A stretch of 64,000 nucleotides of DNA from Inonotus obliquus (Eukaryota > Basidiomycota > Agaricomycetes > Hymenochaetales > Hymenochaetaceae). The notes beneath the pieces are model-generated. The model saw nothing but the letters and a program-made list of their open reading frames with translations, was not told the origin of the DNA and searched no databases. The DNA lies in contig JAJHTX010000004.1 of assembly GCA_032164295.1 (NCBI GenBank), forward strand, positions 1,178,001 through 1,242,000, written 5' to 3'. The translations under genes were made by a program, and so were the position numbers. Below, in pieces: positions 10,558 through 21,381 of this stretch (position 1 is the first letter of the stretch; each line of letters begins with the position of its first letter).

Positions 10558-10913
10558 CACGGCGGGCAAAATAGAATATCAGAGGGTGCGGTATTTAAAA
10601 TTATTTTTTTGCCGAAATTTTAAATATCGGCAAGCATATCAGCACGTGATTTATATTTATAATACCGGCGGGATTGATATACTTACCGATATTTAAAGTA
10701 GATGTTTAGACTATCTTTCCAGAAGATATGCTCAAAAACAGATGGGAATTTAAAATAAAAACCCAATCGATATCCATATCGATATAAAAAATATGGGCAC
10801 GTGGTTTATATAAATAATATCGGCAAGGTCGATATGCTTACTGATATTTAAAATAGTTGCGAGAAAAATTCTTTAAATTTAATGCCCGCTGATATCCTAT
10901 TTTGCCCGCCGTG
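10558..10913. repeat. Small inverted-repeat (MITE-like) element following block B
   Basis: It begins CACGGCGGGCAAAATAG and ends CTATTTTGCCCGCCGTG, a near-perfect terminal inverted repeat of 17 bases. The inside is AT-rich with GATATTTAAA-type motifs related to those of the large palindrome. It stands directly against the end of block B, just as the large palindrome stands against block A, with the same junction sequence CCAATTCCAC. Confidence 0.75.
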
Positions 10914-11072
10914 TTCTATTTAGTATTTTTGACAATATCATAATCGTTGCGATTCGTGTAACCTAGGTGGCCTAGGATAGCTACAGAGCTGGTATGTACG
11001 TTTACAATTGCACGGTGAGATTAATGATACAAACATGCGTATATCAAGTGGTGGTCCATCATGCGGTGTTCT

Positions 11073-11991
11073 TTACTGCCTCTGGTTGAGCGCGGTCCCT
11101 CTATCATCAGTTCGAAAAAAATATTACATTAAATGCTGTAGCACTCTGATGGCGGGACAGACTTACCTCTGCAACCTCGAGAGGCTCTTCGTCCACGTAA
11201 TCAGGGACTTTGTTCAGGTCTGCGAGATAAGATGCCCCTTCCTCTTCTTCTTCTAGTTCCAGAGCGTCCAATTCTGTGACATCAGTCAGTAATCGGAATC
11301 TGGTATAGACGATAAGGAGTGCGTACCTGCTTGAAGGTCAGCTTCATCGATTTCGTCCGGGACTGCGTATGAACGTCCTAGTGACTCTTGGATTTCGTTC
11401 GCTTGTTCTAGGAGGTCCTCCATGTCGTAATGCATGTTCTAGTCGATGATGAAATATGCATAAATTCCAAACCATAGTCCTTTAAACCACAGGGACTCAC
11501 CTCGATCTTGTCAATATCAATCTTTCCATATTGCTTTCTCATTTCCTTATTTGCGACTTTCATTGCGTCCACAGTTGCCATAGTGTTTCGCAGATTTTCT
11601 GTGGCAAGTGCGGCTGATTCCATGTTGAATGTTTGCTGCTGCAGTTGCGCAAGCTGAGCTTCGTACATCTTCTTTTGTTTCAGTGTTCGCAGCGCCCTTT
11701 GCTCAATCGCATTCTGAGGATTCGAATAAGCACGGCTTAAAAAACACTGCGAATTCAAAAGTAGAACCTTGCCAGGCCCGTTGCGCAGCTTGCTCATCTG
11801 TTCCTTGTATCGCCCAAGTTCTGTGTCCAATTTCTTTATCTTGACTTCTATAGATTGGACGCGTGCGTCTGTCTGTCTAATGATCAGTTTGAGGCACCGA
11901 GCCAGAAGAGAGACCGACTGACAGATACTATGGCGTCTTGTAAGGTTGGTTTGGGTTTCTTGCTGGCCGACGACCCAAATATACGGTTCAT
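11073..11991 (-). CDS. VPS60: Vps60/CHMP5-like ESCRT-III associated SNF7-family protein
   Basis: ESCRT-III protein acting in multivesicular-body sorting, where Vps60/CHMP5 recruits Vta1 to control Vps4. Exons: 11991-11929, 11872-11768, 11713-11501, 11438-11327, 11273-11167 and probably 11081-11073. The N-terminus MNRIFGSSASKKPKP is typical of Vps60. Next come the basic helix TDARVQSIEVKIKKLDTEL and RYKEQMSKLRNGPGK, then RALRTLKQKKMYE and the helix ending DKIE, and an acidic C-terminal half with DMEDLLEQANEIQESLGRSY. The acidic tail ends in PDYVDEEPLEVAE. The last small exon (reading R-Q-stop) is a guess; other acceptors give slightly different tails. The gene sits head to head with Bst1, 195 bases apart. 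Confidence 0.9.
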
Positions 11992-12186
11992 AGTTAAGTT
12001 CCAAGCAGAGGTACAGTTATTTAACGAAGGATATACGGGGATGCGAGGAGGAGGGGTAAATGCACAAGCGATTTGTCTGGTGAGAGTAGCAGACGGGATG
12101 ATCGCAGTTGAGGACCAAGTTTAGCAGGCTGATTGACTCGTGACCGACGCGACAGCATCACACTTGATTCTTATGTTCATAGGGTG

Positions 12187-15100
12187 ATGTTGAAAGTCGC
12201 GGTGCTTGCAGCCACAGCTCTCCTCTTAACATTGCTACTTGCGTATTCAGCATTCGATACACCGACCAAAATTTCGCCGCAAGGATGCCGAATGTCCTAC
12301 ATGTCCCCTTCCTACGTCCTGCAGACGGGCTTTAACGCGTCCTGGACATCTCCGAGCCTCGCACCGCGTTACCGGCTCATGCTATATCGCGAAGTTGGTT
12401 GGGATTCGCAAAATGAGGTGAGAACAATTGAGTACTCGTATGAAGTGGATGGTGGATGAAAAGAAAGCTGCGAGGGGCACCAGTATTGTTCATTCCTGGC
12501 AACGCCGGTTCCGCCCATCAAGTACGGTCAATAGCTTCCTCAGCCTCCCGACAATACTACACGTCACCATCGCGTATAAATGCCGCTTTTGCATCGCGCA
12601 ATCTGAGACCTTTAGATGTATTTGCAGGTATTGTGCCTCTGATGACTGTACGAACAGAAGCTCATCGACCCCTCTCAGTTGATTTCAACGAAGACTTCTC
12701 GGCTTTCCATGGGCCAACCCTCGCATCCCAGCGTCAATACAGTCATGACGCTATCTCATACATACTGTCTCTTTATCCTCCAAATACCCAAATAGTAATC
12801 CTAGGTCATTCTATGGGTGGTCTCGTTGCAACAAGTCTCCTGCCATCATCAGAAATCGCCGCGATAATTACAATGTCCACACCACACGGTGTACCGCCTG
12901 CCCGTTTCGATTCGCGCATGGACGCAATATATTCCGCGGTCCAGACGCATTCCGTCGATGATCCAACTCCCATTTTAAGCTTATGCGGTGGGATAACTGA
13001 TACCATGATTCCATCAGAATTCTGTGCTTTACCACCTCCTAGAACCCGTGCCTCAGGCTACAGAAGAACGGTATTCACAAGCTCTTTGGAAGGCTGTTGG
13101 TCGGGTGTGGGTCACCGAGAGATGGTCTGGTGTCACCAGGTACGCTGGCGCGTCGCACGCGCCGTTTTGGAACTCGCAGGTTCACGTACAAAGGAAGACT
13201 TTGCACAGATACTCGATACTTGGTTTAGGGATGGGATCGAATTACCGAAGCTCGATCTCGAGTCTAGTATATCGACCGTTCAGGAACCTATGCTTGTATC
13301 CCTGGAAGCCTTGCCGCTAACTGTCAGAAACCCTCGAGGTTCCAGTTCTTACAGGTTGACGATTCCATACGACCAACAAGGCAATCAAAATAGTAGTATT
13401 GTGGTCTATCTCTCCAAAGGATCCATTCTGTCCGTGTCTCCCGCAGACCCGTTACCTTTGGAGATGGCTATCCGATCATGTCGGGAGGGTACTGCTCAAG
13501 ATTCACTGGAGCATCCTGTTCCAGTCTGCGAGCTAATCCGGCCAAGCACACTTCGGCTCATCCCAAATCCTGACATCGTGCGACCATTTCCAACTCCTCA
13601 CGAAGGTGTCGATGAGTCAGACGGCGTGGTATTCTTTTCAGCCCCGTTACAGTCACCCGGCGGATCCGTAGAATGGATTCAATTTGATGTTCAGAATGAT
13701 GCGACCAAAGGGTGGTTCGTCGCGACTGCCGAGCCCCTTCATACCTTCGTTAATTATGCTAGTTCATTCGGTCAGTACTCCGTCGCTCACCAGCAGTCTT
13801 GAGCTTACTCCCCCTGATTATTAGACTTGCTGTTTCAAGATGTTGAAATTCGTCTTAATCCGAGATCTCTGGAAACTGATATCAGGTTTCCGAACCTACT
13901 GTCTAATGTGCTCATTGTCTATCGGGCGCAAGCAACGCTTTCTGGCTCGTGTAAAGGTTTGTAGGATGTGGCATATGTAAATTTACATTGACACATGCTT
14001 TACAATTAGGTTCTCTATTGCCTCCTATCCTGTTGCATACATCAGGCCCTCATGAAGCTCATTATCACCGCGTCTCAGATGAGAAAACTTTGCTCCTACA
14101 TGGGCATTCATCTGCCCCGTTCCTCCCCCTCCAGAGCCAACTTCGTGAAGATTACTTGAAGGGCGTGAATCTTTCAATATACTCTACAGGCGAATGTGGA
14201 ATAAAGTCATTGAGGATTAGTATTGACTGGTGGAACAGTTTTGGACGATGGGGGGCTAGGTATTGGAATGCTATAGTGACATGGAGCTCGGGAGTGGTGT
14301 GCCTTTTGCTCTATTCAAGCTGGTCTAGCTGGGATGCAGGCGGTGGGTGCACTTTATCTTTTCTTGCAAACTGGAACTGAAAGCAGGTTGGATTGTAGCA
14401 CCTGTGCCTACGCCGTTTCAATCCTTCGCCTCGCTCATCCGTTTATTCCCCAGAGCAATGCTACTGTTCACTGCGATTTCTTTTCTTCCGTTGCCGAGTG
14501 CCTTCTGGCTTGGAAATGCTGGAGAACCAATTTTTGCGCTTATGGCTCCGTTCATACTACTACTATCATGTGGACTTGTCGTTCTATCGTGGATCGCGCT
14601 TGTACTCCTTTTGGTACCATACGGAAAGTTGGTTTCACTTGTGTCGAGGTAATTCGTCCTTATCTACTGTTCCGAGTGATATCTGATAAACATGATAGAA
14701 GAAGGAAAGAGGACCACAGAGAACGCCCAACCTCATTCCAAATGGGATTGCTGACTGTCCTGCTCATGAGTCTGCTTGTTTTCATACTTATACCCTGGCA
14801 AGTGGCCTTTCTTGCTTGCTACTTAATTCATCTCCATCACTGTGGTGGTCTTCTGCAAGAGCCCATTGAGAATCAGGCTTCGATGAACGTCCGCAACCAG
14901 AAGCTCCTCATATTGCTGGCGATGACCTGGTGCCTTCCCGTAGTTGCACCAGTACTTGCCGTGTGGGTGCGAACACTTGCAACCGCCGGACTATCTACAC
15001 CGTTCGACGGGGACCATTTCGTACTTAATTCGCTTTCATTTGTGGCTCTGACGTATGTCATGGCAACCACACGAGGGCCGCTTTTCGCGCGTAGACAGAG

Positions 15101-15355
15101 GTGTGTCCCTTAAATTTTCGTATGAATGAACGATAGATGATAGATCGGTTCCTTTTCAGGTGGGAAGTGATCCCAGTTCCCTATCTGTACGCTCTCGGCG
15201 CACTTATTACTTTCCTGGTTGGACCGCGGGCAACGTACAGGATGTATGAAGCACTGAATTGGCCAACCTTCGCGCTTCTATGTTTTCGCGTTGCACCGCA
15301 ATACATTCGCGGCGAGAAACACGCGGCGAATACCGCCGATGCCCGTGAGATTTAA
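12187..15355 (+). CDS. BST1: GPI inositol-deacylase (Bst1/PGAP1)
   Basis: ER membrane lipase that removes the acyl chain from the inositol of GPI-anchored proteins, needed for their ER exit. Predicted 935 aa from eight exons: 12187-12417, 12468-12627, 12679-13770, 13825-13956, 14010-14342, 14387-14648, 14699-15100 and 15160-15355. An N-terminal membrane segment (VAVLAATALLLTLLLAY) is followed by the lipase domain with PVLFIPGNAGS and the nucleophile motif GHSMGG near residue 210. A beta-rich luminal region follows, then several hydrophobic helices in the last 300 residues, as in yeast Bst1. The 44-base intron at 14343 is very short but is required by the frame. The protein ends shortly after the last membrane helix. 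Confidence 0.92.
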
Positions 15356-15884
15356 TTACGTGAGGATGGCTGGTCAGCTTGCACCTTTGCCACGTCTCAG
15401 TCATGCCACATCGCCATCATTGCATGTAGAGCGGGGAAGTTGCGCGGCATCGTCGTGACACCCTAATCGCTTCGCTGACGCTGACACGTTGTGGATTGCG
15501 GGATCACATATGTGCTGGCCTCTCGTCTCAATCGTCGGATTTGCTCGTATAATAGATAAATTGATTTTAACGACTGTACTTCAAGACAATTGACTGCGAC
15601 AGAATGCGATAATTAAGAAAATTAGCCAAATCAGGAGGACTAAACTTGAGATGGAAGTGATCGACATATGGGCTGATCGAGGGATTTGCGCTGACCACGC
15701 CGGTAAGTTGCGCCCGTCAAGATCGTCTGGTCCCGAACACAGCCGCGTCCTATGGTTCCTAACGGCCTCATATATACCGCACTCTCCCCTCGTTCCCATC
15801 TACCTCTTTCTTTTCTCATTCATCTGTCTCTCTCAGAGTCTTCCACTCCTTCACCTTTTTTAATATTCACGAGCACTTGTCGCA
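15356..15884. other. Intergenic region and promoter of the small wall protein
   Basis: The 529 bases between Bst1 and the next gene hold no ORF of interest. The last 120 bases have a TATA box and a CT-rich tract before the start codon, a common fungal core promoter layout. Confidence 0.5.
15771..15777 (+). promoter_or_regulatory. TATA box upstream of the Ser/Thr-rich GPI protein
   Basis: TATATAC lies about 108 bases before the ATG, followed by a pyrimidine-rich tract (CTCTTTCTTTTCTC and similar). The combination suggests a strong, sharply initiated promoter. Confidence 0.45.
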
Positions 15885-16604
15885 ATGCACTCTGCCGCCT
15901 TGCTTTCCGTCCTTGCCACCGCGCTCAGTGCGTCTGCCCTGCGCGTTTTGGTACCCAATGAAAATCAGGGCTGGGCCTCCACCGGCTCGAATACTCTCTC
16001 CTGGGAGCGCGTCTCGACGGACCCAACAAACTTTACCGTTGTCCTCACGAACACCGTAAGCTTATTCGCTTGGGAAGTTGGATTCTAGCTGACTGCTCGT
16101 TTCCAGGACCGCTCGGTTCTCCCGCAGAACAATCAGGTACTCGCTGCTTTAGTCGATGCCACGTCTGTAACTTCCATCTCTATCGGCGCTCCGTCAGGCG
16201 GGTTCAGCGTCGGTGGCACTTACCGCGTCAACCTCGTGGAGAGTCAGGAAGAGGTCAGCACTATATATGCACAATCGGACGAATTCGATATCACTGCTGG
16301 GTCGAGCTCCGCGACCGATTCAACTGTGAGCTCTGGCTCTACTACTACCTCGGGGGCAGCTAGCGCAACCGGTACGGCAACACACACTTCTGGTACTGAC
16401 AGTACTGGTACTACGTGAGTACGACTATCCTGCTCCATTGGCTATCGATTGACGATTCCATTAAATCTAATCAGAGCAACCGACTCCGCGGCGAATTCTG
16501 ATTTGAACCCTACGGAGTCAGATAGTCCCAACGCTGCCATGTCACACAAGGCAGAATTCAGTCTCTTGGGTGCTCTGCTTTTCCTCGGTGGTTTCCTTGC
16601 GTAG
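15885..16604 (+). CDS. Small Ser/Thr-rich GPI-anchored cell-wall protein (Kre9/Knh1-like N-terminal domain)
   Basis: Predicted 202 aa from three exons: 15885-16055, 16107-16414 and 16475-16604. Residues 1-19 form a signal peptide (SAALLSVLATALSASA). The next 90 residues, with LRVLVPNENQGW, NTLSWERV and GFSVGGTYRVNLV, match the beta-sandwich domain found in many basidiomycete Ser-Thr-rich GPI-anchored proteins. A Ser/Thr/Gly/Ala linker rich in O-glycosylation sites follows. The C-terminus has a small-residue site (SPNAA) and a hydrophobic tail ending FSLLGALLFLGGFLA, which is a GPI attachment signal. It would sit on the plasma membrane or wall, and its maturation would depend on Bst1 next door, though that neighbourhood is probably coincidence. 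Confidence 0.85.
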
Positions 16605-16969
16605 TCAACAATTTCGTTTCGTCGTTCATTACGTGTGGTTAGATTGCGCACATTCAGGATCCCCTTCTCAGTTTTGCCGTTACACGGCACTCTATTGTTT
16701 GGACAAATCTTACATTCCGAGTTGACATTCACAACGGACATATATAATTTCGAGTGAAGAACACGTTGGTTTCTCGTCAGAGTAATCTGATGCATGCTGC
16801 ACTAGAAATATTGCTCCCCCAAGCGTATCCATGATTGATGTTCATCAAGTTCGTTCAATCAAATCGCAATATCAGTATGTAATAGAAGTCGCAACAATAC
16901 TATCAGGATCACTTACATAATACGGAATCATATTTATCACCCAGGAGTATCGTATTCACATCCACGCCC
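16605..16969. other. Intergenic region
   Basis: The 365 bases between the wall protein and the amidohydrolase hold no ORF, repeat or RNA gene that I can see. The part before 16970 is AT-rich and probably contains the amidohydrolase promoter. Confidence 0.5.
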
Positions 16970-18195
16970 ATGGCTGCGAGACGTCTCCTCGTTGACGTGC
17001 ACACGCATGTGTACTTGCCTCGCTATGCGAACGTTCTTCGATCACGCTCTAATGTACCGCGCATAGTCCAACGTAATGCGGAAGAGCGACTAGTTATTCT
17101 TGAAAATGAGCCCAGTGCAGGTCGGCCTGTTGGTCCGCAGTATTGGGACAGAAAAGAAAAGTTCGCATTCATGGATAAGCATGGTATAGACATGTCAATT
17201 GTAAGGTAGGTAATAGTCTCTCTGGTACGCAATGGACGAAGGATTTTCTAGCTTAACTAGTGCGATCATGCAGCTCAGCCAACCCGTGGCTGGACTTTCT
17301 CTCACCTACGGAAGCGGAGCCTCTCGCGCGCGATCTAAACAATGATTTGGAAGAATATTGCGCGACTTCTCCGCTGTTAGCTGGTACATCTCTTCGAAGA
17401 TTATACGGTTTCGGCCTCCTGCCACTCGTACCAGAGATAGCACCCTCCGCAATTCTAAAGGCAGTATCCCAAATAGCGTCGCTTCCGCACTTGCGTGGAG
17501 TCATTCTCGGAACGCGAGGTCTGGGACGCGGACTGGATGATGATGCTTTGGAACCGGTCTGGGAAGCCCTTGAATCGGCGGGTCTTGTCATATTCCTTCA
17601 TCCGCACTATGGACTTGGCACTGGTGCTCCAGAAGCGTTTGGTGAGCGAGACAATGGTCATGTTCTCCCGCTTGCTCTTGGGTTTCCTATGGAGACGACT
17701 GTCGCAATAACGCGCCTCATACTCGCCGGAATTCTCGACAGACACCCGAATCTGCGCATTCTACTTGCGCATTCTGGTGGAGTATTGCCCGCCTTATCTT
17801 CACGGCTTGCATCGTGCATCGCACACGAGCCTGTCGTATCAGCGCGGCTAAAGCATGATGCACGATACTATCTTGGACAATTATACTTCGACGCAGTTGC
17901 CTATGGTTCAGAAGAGCTGGGATATGTGTCGGACTCTGTATCCCGTGCGGAAGCTTATGCAAGCATCAACTCATCCGCACGTTCTTCTGCAGGTCGAGTT
18001 GATCGGAGCAAAGGAAGCCAGAGAATACTGTTTGGGACGGATCATCCTTTCTTCCCGCCACTCAGCGCTACGGAGAAGTGGAAGAGTGTTGTGGAAAATC
18101 TAGAGGCGATAGATGGCGTACAGGGCTGGAGTGAATCAGATAAAGATGGTGTTCGAGGGGCTAATGCTATCCGTCTATTTGACTTGCGCACATGA
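16970..18195 (+). CDS. Amidohydrolase-2 family enzyme, aminocarboxymuconate-semialdehyde decarboxylase (ACMSD) type
   Basis: Predicted 385 aa from two exons (16970-17205 and 17274-18195); the 68-base intron joins to read SIVSSANPW. The metal-site residues of the family are all present: H-x-H in DVHTHVYLP at residue 10, the His in FLHPHYG, the His in AHSGG and the Asp in GTDHPFF near residue 330. In the kynurenine pathway ACMSD decarboxylates ACMS and so diverts it from quinolinate and NAD. Relatives decarboxylate other aromatic or pyrimidine acids, so the substrate is inferred, not shown. The length is slightly above the usual 330-340 because of a Ser/Ala-rich insert near residue 300. Confidence 0.85.
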
Positions 18196-19491
18196 TCACC
18201 GCAAAATTGGTATTTCTATCCGATGCGCTTTCAATGATAACTATCTGATCGAGTTTTGTCTCACCCACCAGGACCAGTGCGATTCTCCATGCCTTGTTAT
18301 TGCTATCCCATACTCCATGTGGTACACAATTTAAATGCGTTCTTTCTTGTGAACGGTCATGATTCTATCTCACTTGTTACAAGGCATCCATCCGACATAT
18401 CTTCTCAGGTGCCCCGTCGACAAACCATGACACATTTTTGCTGCCTGTTGAACTCGTGGGAAACCACTTCTTCCGTTGAGGAACGCTTAGACTATGAGAG
18501 GACATAATCGTCTCGAAGTCTGCAAGGCGTATCTACTTGCTAGTATTGCTTCACCTCCATTATGCAGGGTTCAATAGCTCCTGTGAATCGCCAGCTACAT
18601 GGGAAAGACACTAACTTGCAAGTTTCTTATACTGAAAGGCGACGAGTCTAGTGATTCGGCTCTCCGTCGTCTTTGTGATATAATTCGAGCTGGCTTTTGT
18701 ATTTCTGGGACTTGAACTTATCTACGGGAGGGTGGCGTTATGTCGAAGATCCTGTATGGTTGGAAAGATTGGTCTTATCATACTCAACAGGCATCGTCCG
18801 GTGCCATACATACCCCCGGGCATTCGAGAGAAGGGGTCGCTCTTCCTCTGTCGAACTTCCTCTGCATATTTGCTATTTTAGCCGCTTCCTTTTCGATTGC
18901 AAGCTCGCCTTGGTACCTATGGCATTCAATAATAGTCGTGGCTCTTACCGCAAGCACGAACCTCGTAAACAAATTCTATTGGCGAGCCAACGTTAAAGGC
19001 GGATTAAGCGTCCGTGCTTGAGACCGACTTCCAACAACCCGAGTCCCCAGCGTGACTAGCCACAGTCGGGTGCTAATCCTTGTATTACCCATTTGATCCA
19101 TATTGTGTTCCTCTTTGATCATCCAAGTTCGATGTTTGTACGTATCTTCTCTCATTCTCGTTGTTTGAGGATCCTTACCATGTTCCTCGGCATATTTTTC
19201 TTTACCTTTGCGTGGAGAGCGGCCACTTGCCGTTAGAATCCATAAACGCGGTTGTAGCATAATAACAATACTGGCTTGACCTACACATGTAATCCGTTTG
19301 ATACCCACGCCTGGCTGCACAATCGGCGCAATGACGCATAGCAGCATTCCTCGAGTCATGCAGACAGTGTTAATATTCTACCAATTGAGGAGGGATACTG
19401 CGCTGTATACGATAAAGCTAACTGTGAGGTTCCCTGGAAGTTTGGATGTTAGGGACACAACGATATCTACGATGCGAAAGTAACTTACACA
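18196..19491. other. Gene-poor interval with one hydrophobic ORF
   Basis: About 1.3 kb without a gene I can defend. A plus-strand frame at 18740-19021 (93 codons) encodes a short polar N-terminus, about 45 hydrophobic residues in two possible membrane spans (FLCIFAILAASFSIA and SIIVVALTAS), then a basic YWRANVK. It could be the first exon of a small membrane-protein gene, but I could not extend it through a convincing splice site. The rest looks non-coding. Confidence 0.3.
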
Positions 19492-20423
19492 CTATAATCG
19501 CCGTGACTTTTGCAACCGCACACCACCTATCTTTATCGGCGTATTATCCCTCAGATTCACGACCAATTGCCTTACTCCTTCACCTTCGGACATCGTCAAA
19601 GCTTTAAGTAACGCACTCCTCCCCTGTCCAAATCCATTAAGGAAAATCTCAAGTTGTATCCCTTCTTTACGCAACTCCTTCTTCTCACGCAAGATATCAA
19701 ACATACGAATAGCGCATTGATATCCAGCTTCGTACGTTCCTTCCGCGACGTTTCGAAATCCACATCGACCTGAGCTAACGACGGCCAGAGGGACATTATT
19801 CTCATTCACAAGCGTCATGATGCAATTCTTCATCCTTGCTGTGACGTATAAGCGATAGGTAATGTTCGTGGTGATGATAGGTCCTCTGCCATTGTAATAT
19901 TGTTGATTTCCTCCTTCTCGTTGTTCACCAGTTCCAAATATTTCAGCGGCTTTTTGATCGGCGACGTCTCGAATACCATTATTTCCCATGTTAACGAGAT
20001 TATTCACATCGGTATGGTCTTCGTTGGTAGGTCGATGTGCGGTGCGTGCTGGTAATTGGAACCGTGCCGCTTGTGGTCCGCCAACTGGAGGAGCGGGTCG
20101 GACACGGTTTGAAGCAGGTAACTTCACGTTGCTGAAACGTGGAGGTTGGTTCGGAGCACGAGGTCCCGAAGGACTGAGTATATCGTCAAGCGTATCCTGA
20201 TCTGCACTGTCTATTCTTTCGCTCGTTAAAACGAGATCTGTATTGAGTCACTTTGTTGCAAGAACGTACTTGCGCTGAGCAACTTCTCGTAAACTTCTTT
20301 GCGACTTCGTTCGCCATCATCCGCATAAAAACGACACCCTCGTAAGCTCGACGAAGTAAGAGTGATGACCTTGGATGATGAAGCCCGCGAGAAGGCAGAG
20401 GCACCGCGTTTTGCGGCCAGCAT
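19492..20423 (-). CDS. Mitochondrial small ribosomal subunit protein uS11m
   Basis: Predicted 290 aa from two exons (20423-20270 and 20210-19492). The N-terminus is Arg/Ser-rich with few acidic residues (LAAKRGASAFSRASSSK), as expected for a mitochondrial presequence. The C-terminal 130 residues show the uS11 fold: the strand NITYRLYVTARMKNCIMTLV, SSGRCGFRN for the conserved Gly/Phe turn, the helix with GYQCAIRMFDI, and the end NLRDNTPIKIGGVRLQKSRR, which corresponds to the bacterial DVTPIPHNGCRPPKRRR end. It would lie on the platform of the mitoribosome. The ATG 154 bases before the intron was taken because the upstream in-frame TTG is not a likely eukaryotic start. Confidence 0.9.
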
Positions 20424-20579
20424 ACCAGGCCAGGTAGTGACGTCCAGGTTCAATCAAAGGAAAAAGAATTCTGAATTTCTGCTGGTATTGGATCGGCAAA
20501 ACCCGGAACGCGTCCTCTCCGTCACTCTCACTCTATCCATCGCACTTGCTCATCGTCTGCTAATTCCCATTCCCTTGTC

Positions 20580-20970
20580 ATGGCGGTAAGCATCCTATTG
20601 CCAGATAGTCTCAAGTCGGTGGTGCTGATCACTTGTAGCTCTCGACAACACTGTACAACACGCTATTCAAGCGCAATAGTCAGTTCATCACCCACTCATT
20701 GTCTACCAGCTCATAGCACCAAACCAACATTGACTTCTTTTACACCCTCCTCCAGGCGTCTTCGTGTCATCCGTCTTCGCCGGCGCATTCGCATTCAGCA
20801 TCGGGTTTGACCTCGGTATTAATGCCTTTTGGGATCGTTGGAACCAAGGCGTGAGTTCTACTTCAGTTTTCTTCGTTTGGTGACAAGCTTTTTCACTAAC
20901 AAATAAGAATCGTACATAGAAACAATGGAAGGACGTTAAGCACATTTACGTGAAGAACGAGGAGGAATAA
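20580..20970 (+). CDS. QCR9: Ubiquinol-cytochrome c reductase subunit 9 (complex III)
   Basis: A 63-residue protein from four short exons: 20580-20585, 20639-20678, 20756-20850 and 20920-20970. The first exon is only six bases (M-A). The protein reads LSTTLYNTLFKRN, then SVFVSSVFAGAFAFSIGFD as the single membrane helix, then FWDRWNQGKQWKDVK near the C-terminus. All of this matches fungal Qcr9 (Kxx-W-x-D-V-K end) in order and length. It sits in the inner mitochondrial membrane beside cytochrome c1 and the Rieske protein. The start is 156 bases from that of the uS11m gene on the other strand. Confidence 0.93.
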
Positions 20971-21381
20971 ACGGTTTCTTGTATTAGAGACCAAAAGTTT
21001 CACCGACGCGGGACGTGTAGTCATAGAGAACGGATGGACGTCTGCCGTACGCGTGTTATAAATGTACAGTGCCTTCACTCCCTAATAATTCAATGTCGTT
21101 TCGTCGCATTGCAGTTCTCAACGAATTGTTTTAAAATTTTCATTGGTGCGAGCTCATAATATACAGCATAAGGCATGAATCGCATCTATAGGACAAAATG
21201 CTGTCTATAATGATTTGTTTGAGAGTGAAAAGGAGATCGGGCATGAATTGATGGATAATTTGAACACTGGTTGAACAAGAAACAACAAGACATGAGGGAA
21301 TAAAGTATGTGCAATGCGGTATGGGAGATACTTAGAAAAGACGACGAAGTCCAAACAATTGACCATAATGCATATATTCTC
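20971..21381. other. Intergenic gap between convergent genes
   Basis: The 411 bases between the QCR9 and Kcs1 stop codons hold 3' UTR-like AT-rich sequence. No gene or repeat was seen. Confidence 0.5.
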
